Positions 22,895-31,369 of a stretch of 64,000 nucleotides of DNA are shown here, one piece after another. Positions within the stretch are counted from its first letter, which is position 1. The number at the start of each line of letters is the position of its first letter. The DNA comes from Cyclina sinensis (Eukaryota > Mollusca > Bivalvia > Venerida > Veneridae), in assembly GCA_012932295.1 (NCBI GenBank), contig JAAONU010000079.1, forward strand, positions 59,401 to 123,400, given 5' to 3'. The position numbers and the translations under genes are program-made. Below the pieces are notes generated by a model. That model was not told the DNA's origin, made no database searches, and worked only from the letters and a program-made list of their open reading frames with translations.

Positions 22895-23390
22895 TTTACG
22901 GACACAGATTCTCTCTGTTATGAGATAGAAACCAAAGATGCATATAAGGATTTTTACAAGGATAAAGATTTGTTCGATAATAGTGATTACAGTTCAGACT
23001 CAAAATTTTACTTAGATAACAATAAAAAAGTAATAGGAAAATTCAAAGATGAGGCAGCAGGAATTCCCATCATTGAATTTGTTGGATTGCGCAGCAAGAT
23101 GTATTCATATTTATTAGAAAATGAAGTCAATGTTAAAAAGTGCAAAGGAATAAAAAAAGAGTGTGGTAAAGAAAAGATTAGTACACCAAAATTATAAAGA
23201 CACTTTATTTGATAAAAGCCAAAAATATCATACTTTTAAAACTATTCGTTCTGATGGACATAACCTTGCCAGTTACATTATTAATATACCATCTATATCA
23301 TGTTATCACGATGAAAGGTATATTCTTAATAATGGAATTAAAACATAAGCTTATCGCTAATTAAAACATTAGCTTATCATTAACATTTCG

Positions 23391-23796
23391 CTAAGCCCCG
23401 AAAAGTTTCAATTGAATATTCTTAACGTTTAAACCATCAATATAAATTACATCATTCATCTTAAATTGACCTGCATAATTTATAGAGATGGATTCATCTT
23501 TTTTCTATTATTTTTGCAATATAACTTTGTTTAATTATATCATTTTGCTTTACTTTTAATTCTACATCTCCTTTATCAAATTAAATAGCATCTGCTAAAA
23601 TTATTAAAGTACAATCTTGTTTTATAGTTATATTTTGTCAAGAGGTTCTAAAGGCTTGATTTGGTAAATCTGCAACCCATCTATATAATCCACTGTCTAT
23701 GTCTTCAGTCCTACACGTTAAAAACAAGGGTGGTGTTCGATGTGTGTGTTTTTCTATTTTACTTGTTTTTTCATTGATATTATTAAATATACCCAT
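23391..23796 (-). pseudogene. Polinton orphan, small beta-rich protein
   Basis: Starts at ATG 23796, inside the last codons of the 232-residue gene (14-nt overlap, 23783-23796), and ends at TAG 23391-23393 after KNIQLKLFGA. The length is not a multiple of three and there are two in-frame stops plus a frameshift near 23505. The sequence alternates short hydrophobic strands (LYRWVADLP, DVELKVKQNDIIKQSYIAKI, FKMNDVIYIDGLNV). The function is unknown; position suggests it belongs to the minus-strand fibre module. Confidence 0.5.
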
Positions 23797-24481
23797 TTAT
23801 ATATAATTTCAAAGAATATGTTACTTTAACATAACTTCGATCTTCAATTGTAAAATCTAAATCATCATCTATATCGTTTTCTACTAGATATATAAAAACA
23901 AACGCATCAGGTTTTAATGATAAAGAATGACTTTTCACTGCATCTTTTTTAATAAAGTAAATTTTGAATACACGGTAATTCTCATCTCTTGTCGAGTGTA
24001 AATTAAATCCTTTTATATTATCTTTTGCGATTAGGTTTATATCAAAGATATATATTCCATATTTTTTAACTTGAAACGCTGCAGCTGACATTCCTGCTAA
24101 CACTCCTCGCTTTAATTCAAATTTGTAATTTCGTTCTAAGTAATCTGTGGAAGTAGTATAATAACCAGGTTTCATCACTTCTCCCGATGTGACAAGACCG
24201 AATAAAGAAAAGAAATCGGGGTCTATAATATGTATTACATCTATTGTTACTTTTTTATACAGGATGGGGATTCCTTGTGATACAGATAAGATCTTTATTT
24301 CCTGTACTCTGTTATTATTATATCCAAACAGAGGAATTTCATATACTGCTTTATCAAGTTTGGATAACTTTCTTTTTAAGTTTTTGTTATCATTTAAAAC
24401 AGTTTCAGCAATATCTTTCATTTGTTTGGGTAAAACATTTTTGGCTAAATTATCTAGATCAATAATGCTTTTTGCAAACAT
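23783..24481 (-). CDS. Polinton orphan: intact 232-residue protein of the fibre module
   Basis: 232 codons with no stop or frameshift, and identical at the protein level in the second copy (55341-56039), unlike almost every neighbour. Residues 1-50 are helical and charged (NDNKNLKRKLSKLDKAV), probably coiled coil. The rest alternates strands and loops (VTIDVIHIIDPDFFSLFGLV, GYYTTSTDYLERNYKFELK, KPDAFVFIYLVEND), ending in SYVKVTYSLKLYINGYI. A coiled coil followed by a beta domain suggests a spike or fibre-head protein, but no known family is recognised. It begins 4 nt after the stop of the fibre-like coiled-coil gene and overlaps the next gene by 14 nt, so the three appear to be transcribed together. 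Confidence 0.65.
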   Translation of the reverse strand: MFAKSIIDLDNLAKNVLPKQMKDIAETVLNDNKNLKRKLSKLDKAVYEIPLFGYNNNRVQEIKILSVSQGIPILYKKVTIDVIHIIDPDFFSLFGLVTSGEVMKPGYYTTSTDYLERNYKFELKRGVLAGMSAAAFQVKKYGIYIFDINLIAKDNIKGFNLHSTRDENYRVFKIYFIKKDAVKSHSLSLKPDAFVFIYLVENDIDDDLDFTIEDRSYVKVTYSLKLYINGYI

Positions 24482-24485
24482 AAAA

Positions 24486-25510
24486 TTATTGTTTTCTATT
24501 TTTTTGGATTTTAGCCTTATTACTTTTAATTTGAGTATCTAAGGCTTCATTTCTTTTTACCTTGTTTTACTGAATTTTCAATAGGAAATCTAGCTTGTTT
24601 TCTATATCTTGGATTTTTTTATTGCATTTAGCGATATCCTCTTCTAAGATACATATTAGTCTACATAAAACATTATATTGTTCAATATGTTGATCGGTCA
24701 TGTTTCTCATTGCTCTTTGAAATGTTTCCTTCAGAGTTGGTAAAGAAAGATCCTGGTCGTCACCTCTTTGTGAAGCTGATTTTTCGAGTTCAGCCTTTAA
24801 TTCAGCATGTTTACTTAAAAAGCTGTTCAGTTAGTCTTGATTCTTTTTGTTGACTTCTTCATTTAATTTTGTTATTTCTGTTTTAATTTCGAGTTGATAC
24901 ATATTTTGTAACTTTTTCTCAGTTTCAGCAAACTTAGTTCTGAGCTCTTCATGTTTAATCATGCTTTCCGTTAGTTCCTTTATTGAATTAGACATAGTTT
25001 TGAGGTTTTCTCCTAAAACTGCTTTGATTTGGTCATCTGTTGTATCAGATTTCTTTCCAAGTTCTTCCACTACTTTTGATAGGGTCCCCATTTCTTTTTC
25101 AATTTTACCATGTAGCTCAATTATCTTTTTTTTCATTGGCTTCTATGTCTTTAGATAATTGTTTAATATTATTTCTTTCTGTTTCTAAAATTTGTTTTAT
25201 GTTTCTAATACTTTTCAGATCATAGTCTTGTATTACGCTTTGAATTTTCCTAAAGAGAAATCTTTTGGGGACAGCATCACCTGGTTTATCTGGATTGCCT
25301 AAATTGATAATTTCATATCCACCCATATCTAACGCTCTGTTCATTTTGTTATCAAGTTCTTTATTTCTATGAAGATATGATTCTAAATCTCTTTGTAACT
25401 TTTTATATTGCTTAATAGTAGCATAACCGCTTAAATAAATATCAAATATAACTTTACTTATACTCTCCGGTGCACTTCTTTCACTAGTTGCATAAAAAAT
25501 CCCTTTTTTA
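24486..25510 (-). pseudogene. Polinton fibre-like coiled-coil protein
   Basis: Reading from about 25510 leftwards: a short N-terminal region (SKVIFDIYLSGYATIKQYKK), then at 25270-25344 the motif MNRALDMGGYEIINLGNP followed by GDAV and RFLF. This motif resembles the 'D-M-G-x-I-x-N-L-x-x-P...DA' block at the head of phage tail fibres. Next comes a long heptad-rich coiled coil (KEMGTLSKVVEELGKKSD..., ELRTKFAETEKKLQNMYQ). Breaks: a frameshift in an A8 run near 25130 and in-frame TAA stops near 24834 and 24561. It ends at TAA 24486-24488. The start codon is unclear because stops separate it from the ATPase. The role as an attachment fibre is inferred from this motif plus the coiled coil. Confidence 0.6.
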
Positions 25511-25527
25511 TTTTACCAGTAAAGTTT

Positions 25528-26170
25528 CTATTTTATAAATTTCCTCGGTTTGTCAACATATAAGAAATCATATTTTTGTTTTATTGCTTTATTAAAAGAG
25601 CCGCGATTTATATTTTGTTCTCTACAAATCATATCATTTTCATTCTTACTTGGACTTTCAAATAAAATATAATGTAAACAGTTGATGCGGATATCTTTTG
25701 GAGTTTTACAATAAGACTGACTCAAGTAAATAACATAGCAGTTCTTGTGACGTCCTTAAATATTTTATTATGTCATTCTGAAACTTCTTTTCTTCACATA
25801 TAAAATCATCAAATATTACAATCTTTTGCCCGTCTGCCTCGAGATCGTTAACATCAATTTTTTCATTACTTGAATACTCAAGTATGTCATTTAGATTAAC
25901 TTTTATTCTTTCTGCAATTTCATTTAAGTAATGTATGAAGTCCTGATATTTAGACTGTTCCAAGTTTTTAGCATATAGGTATAATTTATCATAATATACA
26001 AGAGGTTCTCGTAACATATACATTAGCGTATTTGTTTTACCTGACCCGGAACATCCACATAATAGCATTTTAAAACATGAGTCTAACATAAAAGGCTGTA
26101 ATTGCTTAAAATTATTAGGCTTTTTTATACTACTTAAACTATCATAATTTGGAATTTCCATATATAACAT
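25528..26170 (-). pseudogene. Polinton genome-packaging ATPase (FtsK/HerA, A32-like)
   Basis: Pumps element DNA into capsids. Walker A is GCSGSGKT, preceded by FKMLLC (residues about 33-46); Walker B is KIVIFDDF (about residues 115-122). The C-terminal half (25528-25725: LSQSYCKTPKDIRINCLHYI, sensor-like, then NENDMICREQN) is in another frame because of a frameshift around 25735-25750 accompanied by a stop. Total length about 210 codons, close to the usual ~220-260. The true start is probably the second Met (26161), which directly follows TTATAT, rather than the Met at 26170. It is transcribed away from the 26307 gene across a repeat-bearing promoter region. Confidence 0.9.
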
Positions 26171-26181
26171 AATCTTACACT

Positions 26182-26290
26182 ATCTTACATTATTTAACAT
26201 TATTATTTCTTCGAAATAAAGAATCTTTCATTATTTAACATTATTATTTCTTCGAAATAAAGAATCTTACATTATTTTAACATTATTCTA
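26182..26290. promoter_or_regulatory. Divergent promoter region with 41-bp tandem repeats
   Basis: Between the ATPase gene (minus) and the 26307 gene (plus). Two 41-bp units (26182-26222 and 26223-26263) plus a partial third contain CATTATTTAACATTATT and the 13-nt hairpin ATTTC-TTC-GAAAT. Repeated dyads between divergent starts suggest transcription-factor sites or a bidirectional promoter. This is inferred from layout only. Confidence 0.5.
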
Positions 26291-26306
26291 ACATTATTAT
26301 ATATAA

Positions 26307-27619
26307 ATGTTAGCAAAACTGAGAGAAATGAGAGATGAAAAGATGTTAGCTGAACAAAAGATGAAGGATGTCCGTGATCAAATAATTGAAGATAAAATTA
26401 GAAAGGATGCCAGCCGGAAATGTATAATGAAATTTATAAACCAATTACAGAAGGCCTCGAAAGTCAAAAAGAAACACTGTCTACTCTGTTAAAAGCATTG
26501 CCAGGAAGTTAAAGAACAACTAGCATTACTTCCAAAAGACTTTGTTGATAAGATACAAGAAGCAGAACAACAACAAAAAGTAAACAGATTATTAGAAGAA
26601 CCTATACCAGAAACACTAAAAGAGCAACCATTATTACCAGAATTATCAGAATTATCAGAGGTAGAAGATTTATTAGAAGAAGATATAAGTAAATTGTTCG
26701 AAGAGTATGAAAAAGAAAAAGCAGAAGAATTACCAAAACATTAGGAGCAAGACCGAAAGATGTTGGAATGACATTTAAGCTGGATTTAAATAAAAATGTT
26801 GATTTAGACCTATTGGATAGTAAAAAATACTACACACCACAAGAAGTTTATGATTTCTATCATACTGGATCTGATGATCCTGACAAAAAAAATGACAAGG
26901 GAAGAAAAAAAAAGGATATAATAGGTAAGGTTACAGGCGACATCAAATCACTAACAATTCAAAGGACTGTAATATCTAGAAAGAAAAATCCCACACCACT
27001 TGACAAAAAGATAAAAACAAACTTGATAAGAAAATCAGATAATTTTAAAGAATTACAAAGAATCATTAGAAAAATTCTTATCCAAGGAAAATACATGGGA
27101 AAAGGATTCCTACCCCGAAATTCTCTTATTTCGAAGAAAAATCATAATCCATACAAAGTTTCAACAGATGGGCAATATGGTAATCTACTAATTGATTTGA
27201 ATAAACTTTATGGTCAAAACAAACTAGTAGCCAAAGATAAAGGCAACGGAAAAGATATAATGAATATAAAAGTAGATGATGACTTTATTGACCTTATTGA
27301 TAAGAGATATAATAGAAATAAAAAAAATCAGCTTTTTCTATGGAATTATTTAAAGAATAAACAGAGAAATCAGGATTACCTATTAATAAAAGATCAATGA
27401 AATTTAAAAATATAATAAGAAGACAAGGGTTTGGTCGAATGGGAGTCTGTTCTTGTGAAGAATTAATTAATGATCTAGAACTCATCTGTGGTTCTATTGA
27501 AGCTGAAATAACAATCAAGATCTAATAAATAAAGGCATCAACATAATTCATGAGCTACTGAAAATGAATGAATTATCACCAGAACAGCATGAAAAGTTAT
27601 ATAAAACATATTTCTCATA
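26307..27619 (+). pseudogene. Polinton orphan upstream of the capsid genes (~435 residues)
   Basis: ATG at 26307 preceded by TATATATAA. The N-terminal third is a charged coiled coil (MRDEKMLAEQKMKDVRDQII; then acidic ELSELSEVEDLLEEDISK). The middle part (26768-27400, 210 codons open) is Lys-rich (KKYYTPQEVYDFYHTG, IRKILIQGKYMGKGFL). The C-terminus (about 27330-27619) contains RRQGFGRMGVCSCEELINDL and ends at TAA 27617-27619. Frameshifts occur near 26408, 26505 (an extra G absent from copy 2), 26740 and 27325, and stops near 27360 and 27523. Polintons and adintoviruses often carry an unassigned gene at this position. The function is not recognised. Confidence 0.6.
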
Positions 27620-27642
27620 AATATTATTTTTCATAAATATAG

Positions 27643-28382
27643 ATGGAACAAAAGATTGTGTTAAGTTCAGAAATATCCAGAAAAAAATGATGAAAATAAT
27701 ACTCCAAGTAACTTTACTGTAAGATTTAGTCGACCTTTGGTTTTGATTAAAAAATTAACGATATATTGTTGGTTTAGATTCAATAAATACCATGGCATAA
27801 TATTAGTGATGAATATGATAATAATCGAATTCGATATAACACTGGATGGATATTATTTTTCCAGATGGTTCTTACAGTTACACAGATATTAATGATTTTA
27901 TCAGAGGAGCATTAATGACTAATGATGATTTTGATGGCGAATTACTATTACACCTATAAGTCTTGCATTCGATTTAAGTAGTTTTAAAGTATGAATTTCA
28001 ATTCATGACAGTTTTTTATTAGATCTAAGAATGTCTAATTTTCATAAATTGCTTGGATTTGAGAAAAAAACTTTGAGAAATACTGAATGGGGATTTACGA
28101 CACCAAATATTTCAAATTCTGTGGATACAATATACATTCATTGTGATTTAATTGACAGCTCGCTTGTTGATGGTAATTTTGGTGATGTTTTGTATGCTTT
28201 AAGTACTGCATATTTAACAAGAGCATATCCATTCACAAAAGAACCAAACAGAGTGGGTTACTCCGAAATAAATAAAAACATAATAAATTCAATAAAAAAT
28301 ATATCTTACAGATGTTTTTGGAAGAATAATAGATCTGAATGGAACTGATACAAGTTTCACATTGATTTTAAAAGAATTATAA
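27643..28382 (+). pseudogene. Polinton minor capsid protein (penton, single jelly roll)
   Basis: ATG at 27643 after AAATATAG; about 246 codons to TAA 28380-28382. The best-preserved stretch (28031-28310) has LLGFEKKTLRNTEWG, DTIYIHCDLIDSSLVDGNFG and LTRAYPFTKEPNRVGYSEIN, followed by DLNGTDTSFTLILKE. This has the strand pattern and length of Polinton penton-type proteins that fill the capsid vertices. In-frame stops near 27689, 27749 and 27955 and frameshifts near 27800 and 28305 break it. It lies just upstream of the major capsid gene, as usual. Assignment rests on pattern, length and position, not on a search. Confidence 0.7.
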
Positions 28383-28392
28383 TTTATATATA

Positions 28393-28857
28393 ATGTACAA
28401 AAAGATTTATGATGAAAATAAAGGAATATGTGTTTATGTTTATGCTTTGACGGGAGAAGGAGTAATTGGCTCGGGCTCTGGTCTCTTTGACACTTTAACA
28501 GGCACTTTAACAAAATTGCTGTCATCTTCTGCTGCTAGCGCTGGAAAAAAAGCCTAGGAAACTGCAGGAAAGGTAGCTCTTGAAAGCGGAACTAAAAAGA
28601 TTGGAACTGAAGTTGGGAATTAAGCTGCAGATAAAATGATTAATGTATTTAGGAAACAAACGCCAGAAAAACAAGTTGGTAAACCACTAGGCAAACAAGT
28701 TGGAAATTTAATTGTTAGGGAATTAACAAAATTAAATGATGAAAGTAATATAAGTAATGAAAACAATAATATTAATATAAGAATAAATAAATTATTGTCA
28801 GGGTCAGGAAGGCATAAAAAGCTGCAAAATCATATAAATAAATTGCTTAATTTATAA
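28393..28857 (+). pseudogene. Polinton Gly/Ala-rich small virion-like protein
   Basis: ATG at 28393 after TATATATA, 154 codons to TAA at 28855-28857, with in-frame stops TAG at 28555 and TAA at 28621. The N-terminus is hydrophobic and glycine-rich (LTGEGVIGSGSGLFDTLTGT), followed by an amphipathic Ala/Lys helix (SSSAASAGKKA) and an Asn-rich tail. It sits between the minor and major capsid genes. The layout suggests a membrane-active or DNA-binding virion protein, but no family is recognised. Confidence 0.5.
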
Positions 28858-28902
28858 AATATTAAATTTATTTATATAAAATATAAAAACTACAATATAT
28901 AT

Positions 28903-30165
28903 ATGTTCCGAACAAAACAGTATTGCAAAAGATTCGAACAAAAGCCTATTCAATTAGACATGGCTTTAATATCTGTGTTAGGAAATAACGTTAAACAACA
29001 AAAAAGTGGTTATCACTTTACAATTAATGATAGAAGCTCATATTTTGATATAACGGCTATTTTGAAGTAAGTTTTAAAATAAACTTGCTAACGGTAATAA
29101 TTATGCTGATGCAGATCAAATCGCTTTAATCAATAATGTAGCTTCATTAATTGACCAACTAGTAATTAAACAAAACGGAAAAATTGTATACCACTGTAAT
29201 AATTTATACAAAGTAATACATGTAAAAAATTTAGTTGAATTATCTAAGGATTATGCAGAATCAACTGGAACAAATGAATTTATCAATTTAGATACTACTG
29301 CTGTTGCAGAAAGTAGGGACGATCAAGCAGGACATAATAAAGGTTTCGCTAGAAGAAAGCTGTTCATTCAAGGTGGTAACGTGGTCAATGCTAAAATTCC
29401 ATTTAATAATTATTCATTTTTTTTTCAGGGTTTGGAAACTAATATGTTGCCTCCAAGTCAAATTCAAATTACACTGCAATTAACAAACGATGATGAATTA
29501 ATTTACAGAGCTAATGCTGAGGATGTAGGTAGAGTTATTGTAACAAAACTAATTCTGCGGGTCCCTCGCTTAATTCTAAATGCTTTCGGATATAGTTTAA
29601 TTTCTGAATCATATATGAAAACAAGACAATGGAAATACCTAAGAGAAATGGTATCCCAATCGCAGAACATCGATCAAAATAATATAACCTTTAGGATAAC
29701 GGCTGGTGTGATAAATCCTTAACATGTTTTTGTATATTTACAACGACCTGATAAAAGTAATTCACAAGAACATAACCCGCATTTATTGGATATATTTAAG
29801 GTTAACGCAGCAAATGAAAATTGTACTTTAGCATCTTTCCGTCTTGAAGTCGGTAACGGTGTGTTTTATCCTGAGACAGAATATACGAGTATATCAAGGA
29901 TTTATGATGATGTTATTATTTTCATAAACAAAATGATAAAAACACAGGAAGTCTTCTGAATACATTAAATTTCAAAAGTTTATTTGGATTCATCCATTTT
30001 AATTTAGAATTTAAAAAAGAAGAAATTGCTAATGATCCCAAACAACTTAATATTTCAGTTAAGCTAAATATTCCTCCAGCGGCTAATATCTGTTTGTTTG
30101 CAATTGTTATGTATGAAGAAACAGTTCAGTTAAATACCGTTGGAAATGAATTAATTATTGTTTAA
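28903..30165 (+). pseudogene. Polinton major capsid protein (double jelly roll)
   Basis: ATG at 28903 directly after ATATATAT; about 421 codons to TAA at 30163-30165, a normal length for a Polinton major capsid protein. Segments: FRTKQYCKRFEQKPIQL and SSYFDITAIL (strands of the first barrel), YADADQIALINNVASLIDQL, the well-preserved 29381-29722 part (FFQGLETNMLPPSQIQI, ELIYRANAED, VPRLILNAFG) and the second barrel ending ANICLFAIVMYEE. Breaks: stop near 29068 with a frameshift, TAA near 29720, and frameshifts near 29925. It forms the hexon-like capsomers. Assignment is by length, position and alternating-strand pattern. Confidence 0.75.
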
Positions 30166-30195
30166 AAAATATTATAAAACTAGTATAATATATAA

Positions 30196-30779
30196 ATGAC
30201 AACTTTAATTGAATACAAAGTTAATTTATCAGATAGGCAAAAAGAATAAACTTGCGAAAGCGTATGACGATAAATGTCCACATACTTTTAGATTAAGCAA
30301 TAATCAAGTAACCGGAAACTTCCCTTTGTTATTGACAGAAAGACAGGTAAATAATATAAAGAAATCCAAAACAAAAAATACTGGTGTAGATATTAAAATA
30401 TCTGCTACCCAAATGAGGGCTCAATTACAAAGTGGAGGGTTTCTTGTGGCCTTAGCTGGTTTGTTAGGACGAACAATTCTTCCAATGGCTGCAACAATAG
30501 CTCAAAAAAAATACTTACTCCTTTAGGGGTTGGGGCTTTAAGTGGGTTGGCAAGTACTGGTGTATCAAAGATATTAGCTAATGGGATGATATCAGTAGCA
30601 AATAATAAAAGAAATATGATTGTACCATATCTCACTCCTGCGCAAAAAAAAAACAATTAATGGGAACTGGTGTAATAAAATTTACTCAGAGAAAAAGGCA
30701 AGACGGAGGATTCTTGGGTATGTTAGCTGTTAGTTTAGGTATTCCTTTGATTACATCACTTCTTAGTGGAATGGGTTAG
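30196..30779 (+). pseudogene. Polinton hydrophobic virion protein (adenovirus core/VI-like layout)
   Basis: ATG at 30196 after TATATAA; ends at TAG 30777-30779 after SLLSGMG. The N-terminal half is basic (NIKKSKTKNTGVDIKISATQ). Then comes a Gly/Ala/Leu-rich amphipathic part (SGGFLVALAGLLGRTILPMA, GVGALSGLASTGVSKI) and a hydrophobic end GGFLGMLAVSLGIPLITS. Frameshifts near 30242, in the A8 run near 30508 and in the A10 run near 30650; the last run is one base shorter in copy 2. A basic plus amphipathic layout next to the protease gene recalls small adenoviral core or membrane-lytic proteins cleaved by adenain. This is inference. Confidence 0.55.
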
Positions 30780-30871
30780 CAGGTAGACGCTCAACGGGTT
30801 CCATATAGACGAATTCCTCGTTTAAAAAAAGACAAAATCTCCCGTGTGGTCGAAAGCTTTGGCTACGCCTC

Positions 30872-30897
30872 GGACGAAGTCCTCCAAGCCATTGGCT
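30872..30897 (+). repeat. Mini-hairpin cluster 4 (class A), protease 5' end
   Basis: GGAC-GAA-GTCC at 30872 and AGCC-ATT-GGCT at 30887, preceded by a degenerate AGCTTTGGCT. Opposite orientation to cluster 1. In the protease frame it encodes RTKSSKPLAE. Confidence 0.8.
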
Positions 30898-31006
30898 GAG
30901 TTTCAGAACAAACCCCTGTCTAACTTTGAAATAGAACAATGGATAAAACAACTGAGGATTAAAAACTTTAAAGGTATCTTTAGTCGGGATAATTTGCTTA
31001 AAACAA

Positions 31007-31050
31007 AGCCTTTGGCTGAGTCTCGGACGAAGTCCCCGAAGCCTTTGGCT
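31007..31050 (+). repeat. Mini-hairpin cluster 5 (class A), inside the protease frame
   Basis: AGCC-TTT-GGCT at 31007, GGAC-GAA-GTCC at 31025 and AGCC-TTT-GGCT at 31040. It is translated in frame as KPLAESRTKSPKPLAE within the protease. Its reverse complement matches 15175-15222 at nearly every position. Confidence 0.85.
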
Positions 31051-31369
31051 GAGTGCGGAATTATTAATTTAGACGACTCTGTTGGGTCCGGTACGCACTT
31101 GGTTTGCTATGTAGGAAATAATTATCATAAATATTAGTTCGATCCGTTTGGTTTACCGCCACCAAAAGAAGTAATTAATTATCTTCCTGGTTTAAAGTAC
31201 AATAATATCGAATATCAATACAGACAAATTGTACTATATAAAAATTTACAGATATTCAGGGGAAACATTGACGTGCTAGTGTTAAAATCAATCTTATTAT
31301 TTTTCAGTAACGTTAGAGTAGTATATATTATGAGAATCACAGGTGCAGATTTAGTTTGGTAGCTGTGAG

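Larger units (their letters stand above)
18582..23348 (+). pseudogene. Polinton family-B DNA polymerase (protein-primed type), broken
   Basis: Replicates the element, probably by protein priming at the inverted repeats. Motifs in order: N-terminal region (18582-19058, broken, e.g. WISEGSGWRIESVD), a Cys/His finger HRKHFCKSCLQCF...H..NC (about 20739-20815), exonuclease I YADFESLT (20918), an HNH/endonuclease-VII-like zinc block CHICGKEYDPLC...HDHCHITGKFRG (21216-21315), exonuclease II FHNLRGYDCHFI (21380), exonuclease III YLKTYVLLLADVF (21804), motif A MYFDANNPYGW (22090; Pro where Leu is usual), motif B NNSVFGKTMEN (22580) and motif C FTDTDSL (22900). A TIR element interrupts 19059-20395. In-frame stops include 21603, 21693 and 22434, with frameshifts near 22560 and 23160. 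A 15-nt unit is repeated three times just before motif C. Confidence 0.9.
30844..31362 (+). pseudogene. Polinton adenain-type cysteine protease (maturation protease), with in-frame hairpin insert
   Basis: 172 codons with one in-frame TAG at 31135. Recognisable parts: NFEIEQWIKQLRIKNFKGIF, then SRDNLL, GIINLDDSVGSGTHLVCYV (catalytic His in GTH) and FDPFGLPPPKEVINYLPGL (the Asp/Asn-bearing FDPFG block). The expected C-terminal catalytic Cys block is not visible in this frame (31260-31300 reads GNIDVLVLKS), so the enzyme is probably dead. Between SRDNLL and GIINLDD lies an insert whose DNA is mini-hairpin cluster 5. Another hairpin pair lies at the 5' end, so the start is uncertain. The family cleaves capsid precursor proteins. 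Confidence 0.8.

Noticed and set aside
20715..23348. Reassigned genetic code (TAA read as an amino acid) to explain the many in-frame TAA stops
   Set aside because: The stops fall where different residues are expected, frameshifts occur alongside, and the host-like gene at 6146-6889 uses TAA normally as its stop. Ordinary decay explains it.
24189..24542. 117-residue plus-strand frame opposite the 232-residue gene
   Set aside because: Antisense shadow of an intact gene with better composition and operon-like spacing.
25270..25344. Phage contamination suggested by the tail-fibre-like motif
   Set aside because: It is embedded between Polinton ATPase and other element genes inside animal repeats with Polinton ends. 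A shared fibre motif is the simpler reading.
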